Source: UBA4416 sp048498515 | Lineage (GTDB): Bacteria > Bacteroidota > Bacteroidia > B-17B0 > Aurantibacillaceae | Length of the DNA: 64,000 nt | Assembly: GCA_048498515.1 (NCBI GenBank) | Contig: JBEHXV010000028.1 | Location: 1-64,000, forward strand | Direction of reading: 5' to 3' | Part shown: positions 34,886 to 43,176 of the stretch, piece by piece | Layout: each line of letters opens with the position of its first letter | How positions within the stretch are numbered: position 1 is the stretch's first letter | Notes under the pieces: generated by a model | The model's database searches: none | What the model was told of the DNA's origin: nothing | The model's input: only the letters and a program-made list of their open reading frames with translations | Position numbers and translations under genes: made by a program

Positions 34886-36749
34886 GTATTTTTTCACATT
34901 ACTTATATTTCTTTTCTTCTTCGCATTTTTAAAATTAAACGCGCAAAGTTCGCGCATCGGTTCGCTTGAGCCCTGTTTGGCGCCTTTTTATCACGGTGTT
35001 GCTTCGGGCGACCCAATGAGCGATAAGGTCATTATCTGGACGAGGGTAACGCCTGATACCATCTCGTCCAACCCGGTTGTAGTATCCTGGCAAGTGGCAA
35101 CCGATACGGGAATGGTCAATGCCGTTCGTGGCGGTAGTGTTATTACTGATAATACAGCGGACTATACGGTTAAGGTAGATGTGACAAATTTGAGCCCAAA
35201 CACCTGGTATTATTATGAGTTTACCTGCAATGGAAAAAAGTCGCCGAGAGGGAGAACAAGAACCACAGCTCTCACAAATGCCGATAGTTTACGCTTTGCC
35301 ATTGTATCCTGCGCCAATTTAGAAGCTGGGTTTTTTAACGCGTATAAAGTGTTATTGAATCGTGCAGACTTTGACGCGGTGATATGCCTGGGCGATTATA
35401 TTTATGAATATGAAACCGGGGGTTATTCACCCAATGCAACGGCCAACAGGCAATGGCTTCCGGCTAACGAGATCTTATCGTTAAGCGATTACCGCCAGAG
35501 GTATTCTACCTATCATTTGGATGATGATTTGCGAAAATTACATCAGCAGTTTCCTTTTATTACCATATGGGACGATCATGAAACAGCAAACGATGCCTGG
35601 ATGAATGGCGCGGAAAATCACACACCGGCTACCGAAGGACCTTTTGCGGTTAGGAAAGCAAATGCAAAGCAGGCTTATTTTGAATGGCTGCCAATCAGGC
35701 AACAAGCGGGTGCCGCCGATCCTTACCAGATCTTCAGAAAACTGACCTATGGTAATTTAATTGATTTTATTATGTTGGATACACGTCTGCATGGACGTGA
35801 TCTACAAAGCGGTACCAGTGGTGCAACGGTTACCGCTTCTACCAGGCAATTACTTGGTACCGATCAGTTCAGTTGGTTGAGCAACAGGCTTGATTCGTCA
35901 GCTGCTAAATGGAAAGTACTGACCCAGCAGGTCATGATTGCGCCTCTGAAAGTGTTTGGCTCTGCCATTAATGGCGATCAGTGGGATGGCTATCCGGCAG
36001 AACGAAACAGGGTTTTGAATTACATCCTCAGTCATAATATAAAAAATGTGGTAGCCATAACAGGCGACATTCATTCTTCCTGGGCAAATGACCTGCCTAC
36101 AGCTACATACAACGGTTCTACCGGTGCCGGTTCGGCGGGCGTTGAGTTTGTAGGACCGAGCGTGACCTCTCCCGGAATTAATATTCCTTTAGGAGCTGCA
36201 GCCATCCAAGCGTCGAATTCGCACATCAAATATGCCGATCTATCACAACATGGTTTTATGATAATGGATGTGAACCAAACACGAACACAAACCGACTGGT
36301 ATTACGTGAATACCTTAGATCAATCTTCGGGTGTTTACAGTTATGCAAAATCGATGTACGTGAATGACCAGGAGCGTTTTTTAAGGACCAATAATTCGGC
36401 CAGCTTGCCGCGAAATTCTGTTTACGGCATTATGGCACCTAATTGCCCGAGGAACATATCAACAGGACTTAGCACTGTTTCGGGTACTGCTAAATTACTG
36501 AATGTATTTCCAAACCCTGCGCAACGTGAATTAGTGCTTAGCTTTTTAGGATACAAGGTTAAAACAGGAAAAATAACATTATACAATTTGACAGGACAAA
36601 AAGTATATGAACTTAATTTCAATGAAAGCGATCTGTATAATAATCAATTGCCTCTTGATATCAATGCTTTGTCACAAGGAGTATATAATGGTTCGGTTGA
36701 GATCGATCATGAGGCTTCGTTTTTTAAATTTGTGAAAGCATCTGATTAA
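34860..36749 (+). CDS. phoD: PhoD-family alkaline phosphatase/phosphodiesterase with T9SS signal
   Basis: A signal peptide (about 1-28) precedes a PhoD N-terminal fibronectin-like domain (FYHGVASGDPMSDKVIIWTRV, about 36-125) and the catalytic domain (about 135-530). The metal-binding motifs are LGDYIYEYE, WDDHETAND and ITGDIHSSW. The sorting domain of the T9SS starts near NVFPNPAQRELVL. PhoD enzymes hydrolyse phosphomonoesters and diesters with Ca2+/Fe3+ and are usually induced by phosphate starvation. The start lies 26 bases inside the preceding gene, and the stop overlaps the next start (TAATG). Confidence 0.92.
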   Translation: MITKLLGNRYFFTLLIFLFFFAFLKLNAQSSRIGSLEPCLAPFYHGVASGDPMSDKVIIWTRVTPDTISSNPVVVSWQVATDTGMVNAVRGGSVITDNTADYTVKVDVTNLSPNTWYYYEFTCNGKKSPRGRTRTTALTNADSLRFAIVSCANLEAGFFNAYKVLLNRADFDAVICLGDYIYEYETGGYSPNATANRQWLPANEILSLSDYRQRYSTYHLDDDLRKLHQQFPFITIWDDHETANDAWMNGAENHTPATEGPFAVRKANAKQAYFEWLPIRQQAGAADPYQIFRKLTYGNLIDFIMLDTRLHGRDLQSGTSGATVTASTRQLLGTDQFSWLSNRLDSSAAKWKVLTQQVMIAPLKVFGSAINGDQWDGYPAERNRVLNYILSHNIKNVVAITGDIHSSWANDLPTATYNGSTGAGSAGVEFVGPSVTSPGINIPLGAAAIQASNSHIKYADLSQHGFMIMDVNQTRTQTDWYYVNTLDQSSGVYSYAKSMYVNDQERFLRTNNSASLPRNSVYGIMAPNCPRNISTGLSTVSGTAKLLNVFPNPAQRELVLSFLGYKVKTGKITLYNLTGQKVYELNFNESDLYNNQLPLDINALSQGVYNGSVEIDHEASFFKFVKASD

Positions 36750-38674
36750 TGGACGGAAAGCTCCCCAGGAAGAAGCCAGTTGCGGTTATTTTATGCCTGG
36801 TTGTCATTTTAAGCTGTTCCTTCTTCCAGTTTAAGAACACCGCTGATGTATCTGCCAGCAAAACATATGTCAGGAATCACATCAGGCAATTGACAACTCT
36901 GCTTGACACGTGTATTGTATTAACAAATTCCGACTCCGCTCATAAAAACTCAGAGGCCTTGCGAGCCAATTATTTTGTATTGCGTAATCATTATAAGCAT
37001 ATTGAATTGTTTATAGAATACTGCGCGCCATTTGATGTTAAATATTTCATTAATGGTCCACTGGTAAAAAAATCAGAACCCGAGATAGGGAAGCGTATTG
37101 TAGAACCGCATGGCTTCCAGGTTATAGAGGAGCAACTTTTTGGGATGGATGTTATGGATCGAAAAACCCTTCTCGATGAGTTAACACTTTTATCCTCCGC
37201 ATTCAAAACTTTTGATGAACGATTGTCTGAGCTTACTATCAGTGATTCACAAATCCTTGATATGATGCAATTTGAGCTTATCCGAATGGGGAGCTTATCC
37301 TTAAATGGAGCTGATGCCACTTTTACTAAGACTAACATCACCGAATGCATCCATGTATTACAAAGTTTCGAAGGGCTGCTTTCAGCGATCAAAAAAAATT
37401 ATCCTGATAAGCGTTATCCTGTTCAAACACAACAAGCCTTGGTATTTAAGATCAGGCAGGCAGAAAGCTATTGTTCAACGCACAAAAACTATGATGCATT
37501 TAACAGGTTGTATTTTATTACGCATTATATAAAGCCTGTGTACAAGTACCTCGTACAACTTCACCGTTCAGACTTATTTCCTTACACGCCCGTTAATTAT
37601 GCCATTGACTTAAAAAGCGATAAAGTATTTGAAAGAGACTTTTTTAATCTCAATTATTTTTCGGTTCAGGCGGTAGATACTAATGGTAACGAATTACAGG
37701 TCGAGTTAGGGAATTTCCTGTTTTTCGACCCTATCCTTTCGGGGAACAATCAAAGGGCCTGTGCTTCGTGCCATAAACCCGATATGGCCTTTAGTGATGG
37801 TTTGCAAAAGGGTAGAGGTTTTATAAATGACAGTAGCCTGACAAGAAATACGCCTTCTTTGCTAAATACTATTTTCCAAAAACATTTTTTTTATGATGGT
37901 CGTGCCAGGCAATTGGAACAACAGGCTAACGATGTTCTGCATAATCAAAGGGAAATGAACTCCTCCATTGGTGAAATGATCGCTAAATTAAATCAAAGCG
38001 AAGAGTATAAACATCTTTTTAAAAAGTGTTATGAAGGAACGGTTGATACAGTAATTAGTTATTATGGGATCTTAAAAGCCATTGCAGAATATGAAAAGAC
38101 ACTCATTTCAATGAACAGCCGTTTTGACAAATACATCAAAGGCGATTATAAACAGTTGAACGCCAGAGAAATTAATGGATATACTATTTTTTCAGGAAAA
38201 GCACTTTGCGGTAGCTGTCATTTTTTTCCCTTGTTCAATAGCCTGGTTCCTCCTGTATACAATGACACAGAGTATGAAGTTATTGGCGTGCCCGAACATT
38301 CGCGTAGTAAAACGATTGATAAGGATGAAGGACGCATGGTTGTATCAAAATCCTACATTCATCAATACGCCTTTAAATCACCTACTGTGAGAAACATTGC
38401 TTTAACAGCGCCGTATATGCATAATGGCATTTACAAAGAGCTGGATGACGTTATTAAGTTTTATAACGATGGAGGAGGGCAAGGCCTTGGAATTAATATT
38501 CCCCATCAAACATTGCCTTTTGATTCATTACAACTTAATAAAAATGAGATATCCGATCTTAAGGCATTTATGTTGTCGTTAACAGATACAACAGGTCTTA
38601 CCGGAAAACCGGCACGGCTTCCTAAGTTTAACGATGAGAAGTTGAACCGCCGTATGATTGGAGGCACTTATTAA
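36749..38674 (+). CDS. Diheme cytochrome c peroxidase-like protein with N-terminal imelysin-like domain
   Basis: A signal or anchor segment (about 9-28) is followed by a helical region of about 270 residues resembling imelysin: VEPHGFQVIEEQLFG recalls the imelysin GxHxxE block. The C-terminal half (about 310-625) is a MauG/CcpA-type diheme peroxidase, with heme motifs C338-A-S-C-H342 and C487-G-S-C-H491 and the signatures LGNFLFFDPILSGN and YMHNGIYKELDDVIKFYNDGG (shown as its first part). The protein is periplasmic. The gene is coupled to phoD by a one-base overlap (TAATG). Its place in a phosphatase operon is unexpected; redox or iron handling for metal-containing phosphatases is one guess. 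Confidence 0.85.
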   Translation: MDGKLPRKKPVAVILCLVVILSCSFFQFKNTADVSASKTYVRNHIRQLTTLLDTCIVLTNSDSAHKNSEALRANYFVLRNHYKHIELFIEYCAPFDVKYFINGPLVKKSEPEIGKRIVEPHGFQVIEEQLFGMDVMDRKTLLDELTLLSSAFKTFDERLSELTISDSQILDMMQFELIRMGSLSLNGADATFTKTNITECIHVLQSFEGLLSAIKKNYPDKRYPVQTQQALVFKIRQAESYCSTHKNYDAFNRLYFITHYIKPVYKYLVQLHRSDLFPYTPVNYAIDLKSDKVFERDFFNLNYFSVQAVDTNGNELQVELGNFLFFDPILSGNNQRACASCHKPDMAFSDGLQKGRGFINDSSLTRNTPSLLNTIFQKHFFYDGRARQLEQQANDVLHNQREMNSSIGEMIAKLNQSEEYKHLFKKCYEGTVDTVISYYGILKAIAEYEKTLISMNSRFDKYIKGDYKQLNAREINGYTIFSGKALCGSCHFFPLFNSLVPPVYNDTEYEVIGVPEHSRSKTIDKDEGRMVVSKSYIHQYAFKSPTVRNIALTAPYMHNGIYKELDDVIKFYNDGGGQGLGINIPHQTLPFDSLQLNKNEISDLKAFMLSLTDTTGLTGKPARLPKFNDEKLNRRMIGGTY

Positions 38675-38775
38675 ATTGATCGATTTTTTCCTGCTATTGG
38701 TCTAATGAGGGTTTATCTAACATTCTAGTCATGTACACATAATATTGCAATCCCATTTTTGTATAAAATTATTCT

Positions 38776-39699
38776 ATGAAACGTATCTACTTACCAATTG
38801 CAATTTCAATGGCCTTTATAGTTTTTGGCTGCAAAAATGAACATAAGGTCCAGGACCCTGAACTAACAGATATTATCCGTGGAAATACCATTATTATAAA
38901 AGGATCTGATACCGAACTGCCAATGGTAAAAGATCTTTGCATGGCATTTAAAAATGAACATCATGAAGTGCTTTTTGATCTCTCGGGTGGCGGAAGCGGG
39001 ATTGGAATAGAAGCATTAATTAATCATGAAACCGACATTGCCAATTCATCCCGTGAAATGAAGCCCGAAGAAATTATAAGGGCGCGTAAGAATGGTGTAA
39101 ATCCTGTTCCTGTTATGTTCTCGGTTGACGCGCTGGCTATTATTACCAATTCGAAACTTGGCGTTGATAGTTTGTCGACAGAGCAATTGACAAAAATATT
39201 CTCAGGTGAGATCTCTAACTGGAAAGAGGTTGGTGGCCCCGACAGGCCTATTGTTATTTATGGAAGGGATAGTTTGTCGGGAACCTATTCTTACCTGAAA
39301 GACAAATTTATCAGGGCGCCATATTCCGCTAAAATGCAACACCTGCATGGCAACGCGGAGATCGTTAAGGCCGTTCAGAATAATATTGATGGGATTGGTT
39401 ATGCCGGTGTGGGCTTCCTGATGGATGAGAACGGAAAGCCAAACGGCAACATATGGGCCATGCCGATCTATATTCACGGATCTCCTGCTTATTCGCCCTA
39501 TGAAGTAGCTGCAGTAAAAAGAGGTGACTATGTATTAACGCGTCCCTTGTATCAATACATTAATGGCAAACCCAATTCCCATGTCTATGACCTGATTATG
39601 TCGGAATTGGTATTGAGCGGACAAAAGATCATTAAAGAGCACGGGTATTTTCCTATTAATGATTACCAGGCAGAGATTAACCGCTTAAATGGCTTGTAG
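38776..39699 (+). CDS. pstS: PstS-like phosphate-binding lipoprotein
   Basis: This is a periplasmic binding protein with lipobox AFIVFGC (Cys at about residue 19). The phosphate-binding fold is visible: IIIKGSDTELPMVKDLCMAF, the Gly-rich LSGGGSGIGIEALI, IANSSREMKPEE and GRDSLSGTYSYLKD. These match the anion-binding loops of PstS. The length of 307 residues is usual. No pstC, pstA, pstB or phoU lies within the window, so the transporter partners are elsewhere. It follows the four-gene phosphatase run 101 bases downstream. Confidence 0.88.
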   Translation: MKRIYLPIAISMAFIVFGCKNEHKVQDPELTDIIRGNTIIIKGSDTELPMVKDLCMAFKNEHHEVLFDLSGGGSGIGIEALINHETDIANSSREMKPEEIIRARKNGVNPVPVMFSVDALAIITNSKLGVDSLSTEQLTKIFSGEISNWKEVGGPDRPIVIYGRDSLSGTYSYLKDKFIRAPYSAKMQHLHGNAEIVKAVQNNIDGIGYAGVGFLMDENGKPNGNIWAMPIYIHGSPAYSPYEVAAVKRGDYVLTRPLYQYINGKPNSHVYDLIMSELVLSGQKIIKEHGYFPINDYQAEINRLNGL

Positions 39700-39750
39700 T
39701 GTTATAGCGCCTCAATGTTAATGAATGTGTAGGATTTATTTTATTAAACC

Positions 39751-39795
39751 TTAATGTTGTGTGAATGATAACTTTCCTTTCATGATCTACTTTTG
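39751..39795 (+). promoter_or_regulatory. Candidate activator half-sites and -7 box upstream of the 39824 T9SS gene
   Basis: TTAATG (39751-39756) and TGAATG (39762-39767) repeat at exactly 11 bp and are followed by TACTTTTG (39788-39795), a perfect TAnnTTTG box 28 bases before the ATG. No TTG lies at the -33 position, which suits a promoter that depends on an activator bound at the 11-bp repeat. PhoB binding is an inference. Confidence 0.35.
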
Positions 39796-39823
39796 ATAGA
39801 AGATTATCACTTAGCTCCATATC

Positions 39824-42169
39824 ATGAAAACATATTTAGGATTACTTTTTGCATTCATTTTCTTTTACACCTGTGGTTTTTCACAAACAACCATTGTCTT
39901 CCAGGGATTTGAAGGAACTGCTGCTGATAACTGGGCTTATACAGCTCCAACGCAAAATACAGCTTCGGGCCAGGTAATTGTTGGTGCCGGAAACTACGGC
40001 GCGGGTTATGCCAAAACAGGTTCAAACAGCATGCGTGCCGGTGGCGGCAGCACAGGTTGTGGCAGCGGCAGTGCTAACTGCATCAATGGCGCTTCAAGCG
40101 GAGGTTCCTGCAACAATGCGGCGAACGGAAAAGTAGTTGCGTTTAATGCCGTTAATATTTCTTGCTTATCCGGTGTTGTACTTTCGGTATCCCACAGGTG
40201 CCATGTGCTATGTTCAAGTCAGGGTCAGGGATTTGACGCGGGCGAAACATTATTGTTCCAGGTAAGCTTAAATGGAGGAGCTTTTACAACCGTGGGGACC
40301 ATTACAGGTTCCGGAAATTATGGATGGATGTACACAACCAATCCTGCCGGGGTTTCTACTACCGTGGCAAATCCATTCACCTATAATGTACCGGCCGGTA
40401 CCACATCCATTGCTTTTCAAACAGTTTCCAATACCGATCGTGCGGATGAGGTTTATTACCTGGATGATGTAAAATTAACGACTACTACCACCGGTTATTC
40501 TTTTCCAGGAACTGCCGGTTTATGGGGAGGTTATGTGAGCACTGATTGGTTCAACGCCTGTAACTGGAACGACCGGACGATACCAACCGCTGCCACTAAT
40601 GTTACATTCCCTTCAAATAATACAGGTAATAAAGACATTGTAATTAATACCAGCACCAACCCCACTTGTAACAACCTTACGATTAATGGCACAGGGTCGA
40701 AACAAATTAAAGGAGAAGGGAGCGCTACCAAAAAACTAACTATCAACGGTAACTTAACCATCGCCTCTACTGACGGGTTGGATTTTAGCGATGGGACAAC
40801 AGGAACAGCGGATGGCACTATTGAACTGTATGGTAACTGGATAAACAATGGTGTGGAAAGCGATTTTAAAGAAGGAAACAGTATTGTGAAATTTATGGGA
40901 ACTGCCAATCAAAGTATTTCTACTGCCGACCCCGCGGGTGAAGAGGCATTTTATGCTTTGGATATCAATAAGTCTTCAGGAACGGTAACCATGAATGATG
41001 ATGTATGGATTGATAAGGATATTGAAGGAGGAACAAACGCGTTGCTAACGTTTACGCAAGGTAAGCTGGACCTGAACGGAAAAACAATAAAGATCTGGAA
41101 CCCGAATGAACAGGCCGCTACCCGAACTTCGGGAGGAATTGTCAGTGAAAAGACAAACAACAGTTCTAAAGTTACCTGGGCTATTGAAAATAATACCGGC
41201 GCGCACATCTTTCCTTTTATTAACGCTGCTAATTTTTACATCCCATTTACATTTAACCTTACTGCTGGTGATGTGGATGATCTCACGGTTTCGACTTACC
41301 CAACGGCTTCGAATAATACGCCATACCCTACAACACCACAAAATGTCAGTAATGTGGACGATGCTGCCGGTGTTGATAACAGTACGAATACTGTAAACCG
41401 TTTCTGGCAGATCGATAAAACAGGAGCGTCGGGTACGGCTAACCTCACATTTACTTATGGCGATAATGAATGGGATGCAGGTGAGCCGTCGGATTACGAA
41501 GCGCAACGATGGAACGTGCCAAGCTCATTGTGGCAAGCGGCTTTGCCGGGCCAGACACAAAACGTAGCAAGTAATTCAGTAACGGTTCCTAATGTCACTA
41601 CGTTTTCTCCCTGGACATTGGCTTCCAAATTGTCGCCTTTGCCTATTGAGTTGCTGAGTTTTTCAGCTCAATACGATGGACATAAAAATGTTGAGCTGAC
41701 ATGGGCCACTGCTACAGAAGTAAACAATGACTTTTTTAGCGTGGAGCGAAGTACCGACGCTGTTAATTTTGAAGAAGTTTGCCGGGTAAAAGGTTCGGGT
41801 ACAAGTTTTCAAAAGAAAAGCTACGGCTGCGTAGATGCTGATCCTAAAAAAGGCATTTCGTATTACCGTTTAAAACAAATGGATTTTGATCGCACCTTCT
41901 CTTATTCTCAAATAGAGCCTGTTTCAATAGGTCGTGATGAAGACATTAAAGTATATCCTAACCCCAACGAAACAGGAAAATTAAAGATCGCTACCGGCAG
42001 CAACCGCGCTTTTATAAAAGTATTCGATGGCATTGGAAAAATGGTGTACCAGCTTGAAGGCACTGAAGGATTAACGGAACTGGACCTGGAGCCTTTTGGT
42101 ATGGGGGTTTACCTTGTATCAATCATTAGCGGCGATAAAACGGTTACCACAAAAGTTATATATCATTAA
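39824..42169 (+). CDS. Large T9SS-exported surface protein of unknown function
   Basis: A signal peptide (1-20, ending GFSQ) is followed by a beta-rich, jelly-roll-like domain (about 21-225), then a long beta-sandwich or beta-helix region with repeated NNLTINGTGSKQI-type turns (about 230-600). A fibronectin-like segment begins PIELLSFSAQYDGHKNVELTW (here residues about 606-626) and is common just before sorting domains. The type A T9SS domain begins IKVYPNPNETGKL. No catalytic motif is visible. Its promoter has 11-bp repeats like those seen near the TonB region, so it may share phosphate control. The next gene starts four bases after its stop. Confidence 0.78.
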   Translation: MKTYLGLLFAFIFFYTCGFSQTTIVFQGFEGTAADNWAYTAPTQNTASGQVIVGAGNYGAGYAKTGSNSMRAGGGSTGCGSGSANCINGASSGGSCNNAANGKVVAFNAVNISCLSGVVLSVSHRCHVLCSSQGQGFDAGETLLFQVSLNGGAFTTVGTITGSGNYGWMYTTNPAGVSTTVANPFTYNVPAGTTSIAFQTVSNTDRADEVYYLDDVKLTTTTTGYSFPGTAGLWGGYVSTDWFNACNWNDRTIPTAATNVTFPSNNTGNKDIVINTSTNPTCNNLTINGTGSKQIKGEGSATKKLTINGNLTIASTDGLDFSDGTTGTADGTIELYGNWINNGVESDFKEGNSIVKFMGTANQSISTADPAGEEAFYALDINKSSGTVTMNDDVWIDKDIEGGTNALLTFTQGKLDLNGKTIKIWNPNEQAATRTSGGIVSEKTNNSSKVTWAIENNTGAHIFPFINAANFYIPFTFNLTAGDVDDLTVSTYPTASNNTPYPTTPQNVSNVDDAAGVDNSTNTVNRFWQIDKTGASGTANLTFTYGDNEWDAGEPSDYEAQRWNVPSSLWQAALPGQTQNVASNSVTVPNVTTFSPWTLASKLSPLPIELLSFSAQYDGHKNVELTWATATEVNNDFFSVERSTDAVNFEEVCRVKGSGTSFQKKSYGCVDADPKKGISYYRLKQMDFDRTFSYSQIEPVSIGRDEDIKVYPNPNETGKLKIATGSNRAFIKVFDGIGKMVYQLEGTEGLTELDLEPFGMGVYLVSIISGDKTVTTKVIYH

Positions 42170-42172
42170 TGT

Positions 42173-42799
42173 ATGGGACGAATAGCGATACCTATTGGCG
42201 TAAATATAGACCGTGTAAAGAAAGTATTTGGCAGTAAGGATGAAACATTAGTAAACAATGTCTTGTCATCGGATGCTTATCTCAAATTTGATGAAGACCA
42301 CAGTTTCAAAAGAGAATTATATGACATCATTTTTAATTATGTCCCGGTAGAGAACAGGATCGTTCAGCCTTCAAAATTATTCGGCCTCATCAAAGGCGAT
42401 GACGGGCGTGGGCTAAAGGGTGACTGGAACGATTATGGTTACGCCTTGCTGGTAATTTGCAGTTACCTGGGCAAAAAATTTAGCGAAACCAATGTGGAAT
42501 ACATATATGGTGATAGCTGGTGGAAAATAAACACCTTATTGCGAGAAAATGGTTCCTCTCTTGACCTATCGCGAATGCATGAAACAAAACAGATCTTTGA
42601 TACTCCTTTTGAAGCAGACGATATCTATATCAATAGTTATAGCAGAGAAGAGATCAGCCAGTTGCTAAACGTATTTACTGTACATGATGAAAAAACGGAA
42701 GAGCATCATTCCGATCTTTATCGATCTTTTAAAGAAGGTTTATCGCACTGCGAAAAAAACAACCTGGATGTAATCGTTTTTTCTTTTGAAACGCTTTAA
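42173..42799 (+). CDS. Uncharacterised soluble protein
   Basis: I do not recognise this 208-residue protein. It has no signal peptide or membrane segment, is acidic and rich in Tyr, Ser and Asp, and looks like a compact alpha/beta protein (IPIGVNIDRVKKVFGSKDE, WNDYGYALLVICSYLGKKF, then SREEISQLLNVFTVHDE). It begins four bases after the stop of the T9SS gene, so it is probably co-transcribed with it despite being cytosolic. It is followed by a weak hairpin. Confidence 0.6.
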   Translation: MGRIAIPIGVNIDRVKKVFGSKDETLVNNVLSSDAYLKFDEDHSFKRELYDIIFNYVPVENRIVQPSKLFGLIKGDDGRGLKGDWNDYGYALLVICSYLGKKFSETNVEYIYGDSWWKINTLLRENGSSLDLSRMHETKQIFDTPFEADDIYINSYSREEISQLLNVFTVHDEKTEEHHSDLYRSFKEGLSHCEKNNLDVIVFSFETL

Positions 42800-42800
42800 A

Positions 42801-42837
42801 AGGGCCTTCATGTAAAGTTACTGTTAATTAAGGCCCT
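42801..42837 (+). terminator. Hairpin after the 42173-42799 gene
   Basis: Arms AGGGCCTT (42801-42808) and AAGGCCCT (42830-42837) are perfectly complementary around 21 bases. There is no strong U-tract, so terminator function is plausible but not certain. Confidence 0.45.
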
Positions 42838-42903
42838 ATATTGTAAATTTTAATGGATGTTTTAGGAAATTCATTGTATGTTTACATATATAAACTAAAT
42901 CCC

Positions 42904-43095
42904 ATGAAAAAAGAAAGTAAAGAGATGCTGAGAACGATCCTTAGCAACCAGGAATTGATCATGAAGGCGCTAAAAATTGAAGTACCTGCTTCTAAAACAG
43001 AAAAGCCGGCAGCTTCAAAACCGGCTCCTAAAAAAGCTCCTGTTAAAAAGGCTTCACGACCAATCGCGGGCAAAAAAACAGTGAAAAAGAAATAA
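42904..43095 (+). CDS. Small basic Lys/Pro/Ala-rich protein
   Basis: From the ATG at 42904 the protein has 63 residues; an in-frame ATG at 42853 would add 17 residues and is less likely. The N-terminal 25 residues form an amphipathic helix (KEMLRTILSNQELIMKALKI). The rest is a disordered Lys/Pro/Ala tail with AAPKKAP-like and KKTVKKK runs, recalling the C-terminal tails of histone H1-like proteins. DNA or RNA binding is possible but unproven. It has its own terminator at 43124-43156. Confidence 0.6.
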   Translation: MKKESKEMLRTILSNQELIMKALKIEVPASKTEKPAASKPAPKKAPVKKASRPIAGKKTVKKK

Positions 43096-43123
43096 AGGTT
43101 TAACAGGAAAATTCTAAGGTTTA

Positions 43124-43156
43124 AAAAAGGGCTCACAATACATGTGAGCCCTTTTT
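43124..43156. terminator. Bidirectional terminator between convergent genes
   Basis: Arms AAAAAGGGCTCACA (43124-43137) and TGTGAGCCCTTTTT (43143-43156) are perfectly complementary with a five-base loop. U-tracts form in both directions, serving the small basic protein gene and the convergent T9SS gene. Confidence 0.88.
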
Positions 43157-43176
43157 ATTATAAGCCTTTAAATTGT

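Noticed and set aside
36749..36749. Fusion or frameshift of phoD and the peroxidase gene
   Set aside because: TAATG is a common stop/start overlap, and both proteins are complete with their own export signals.
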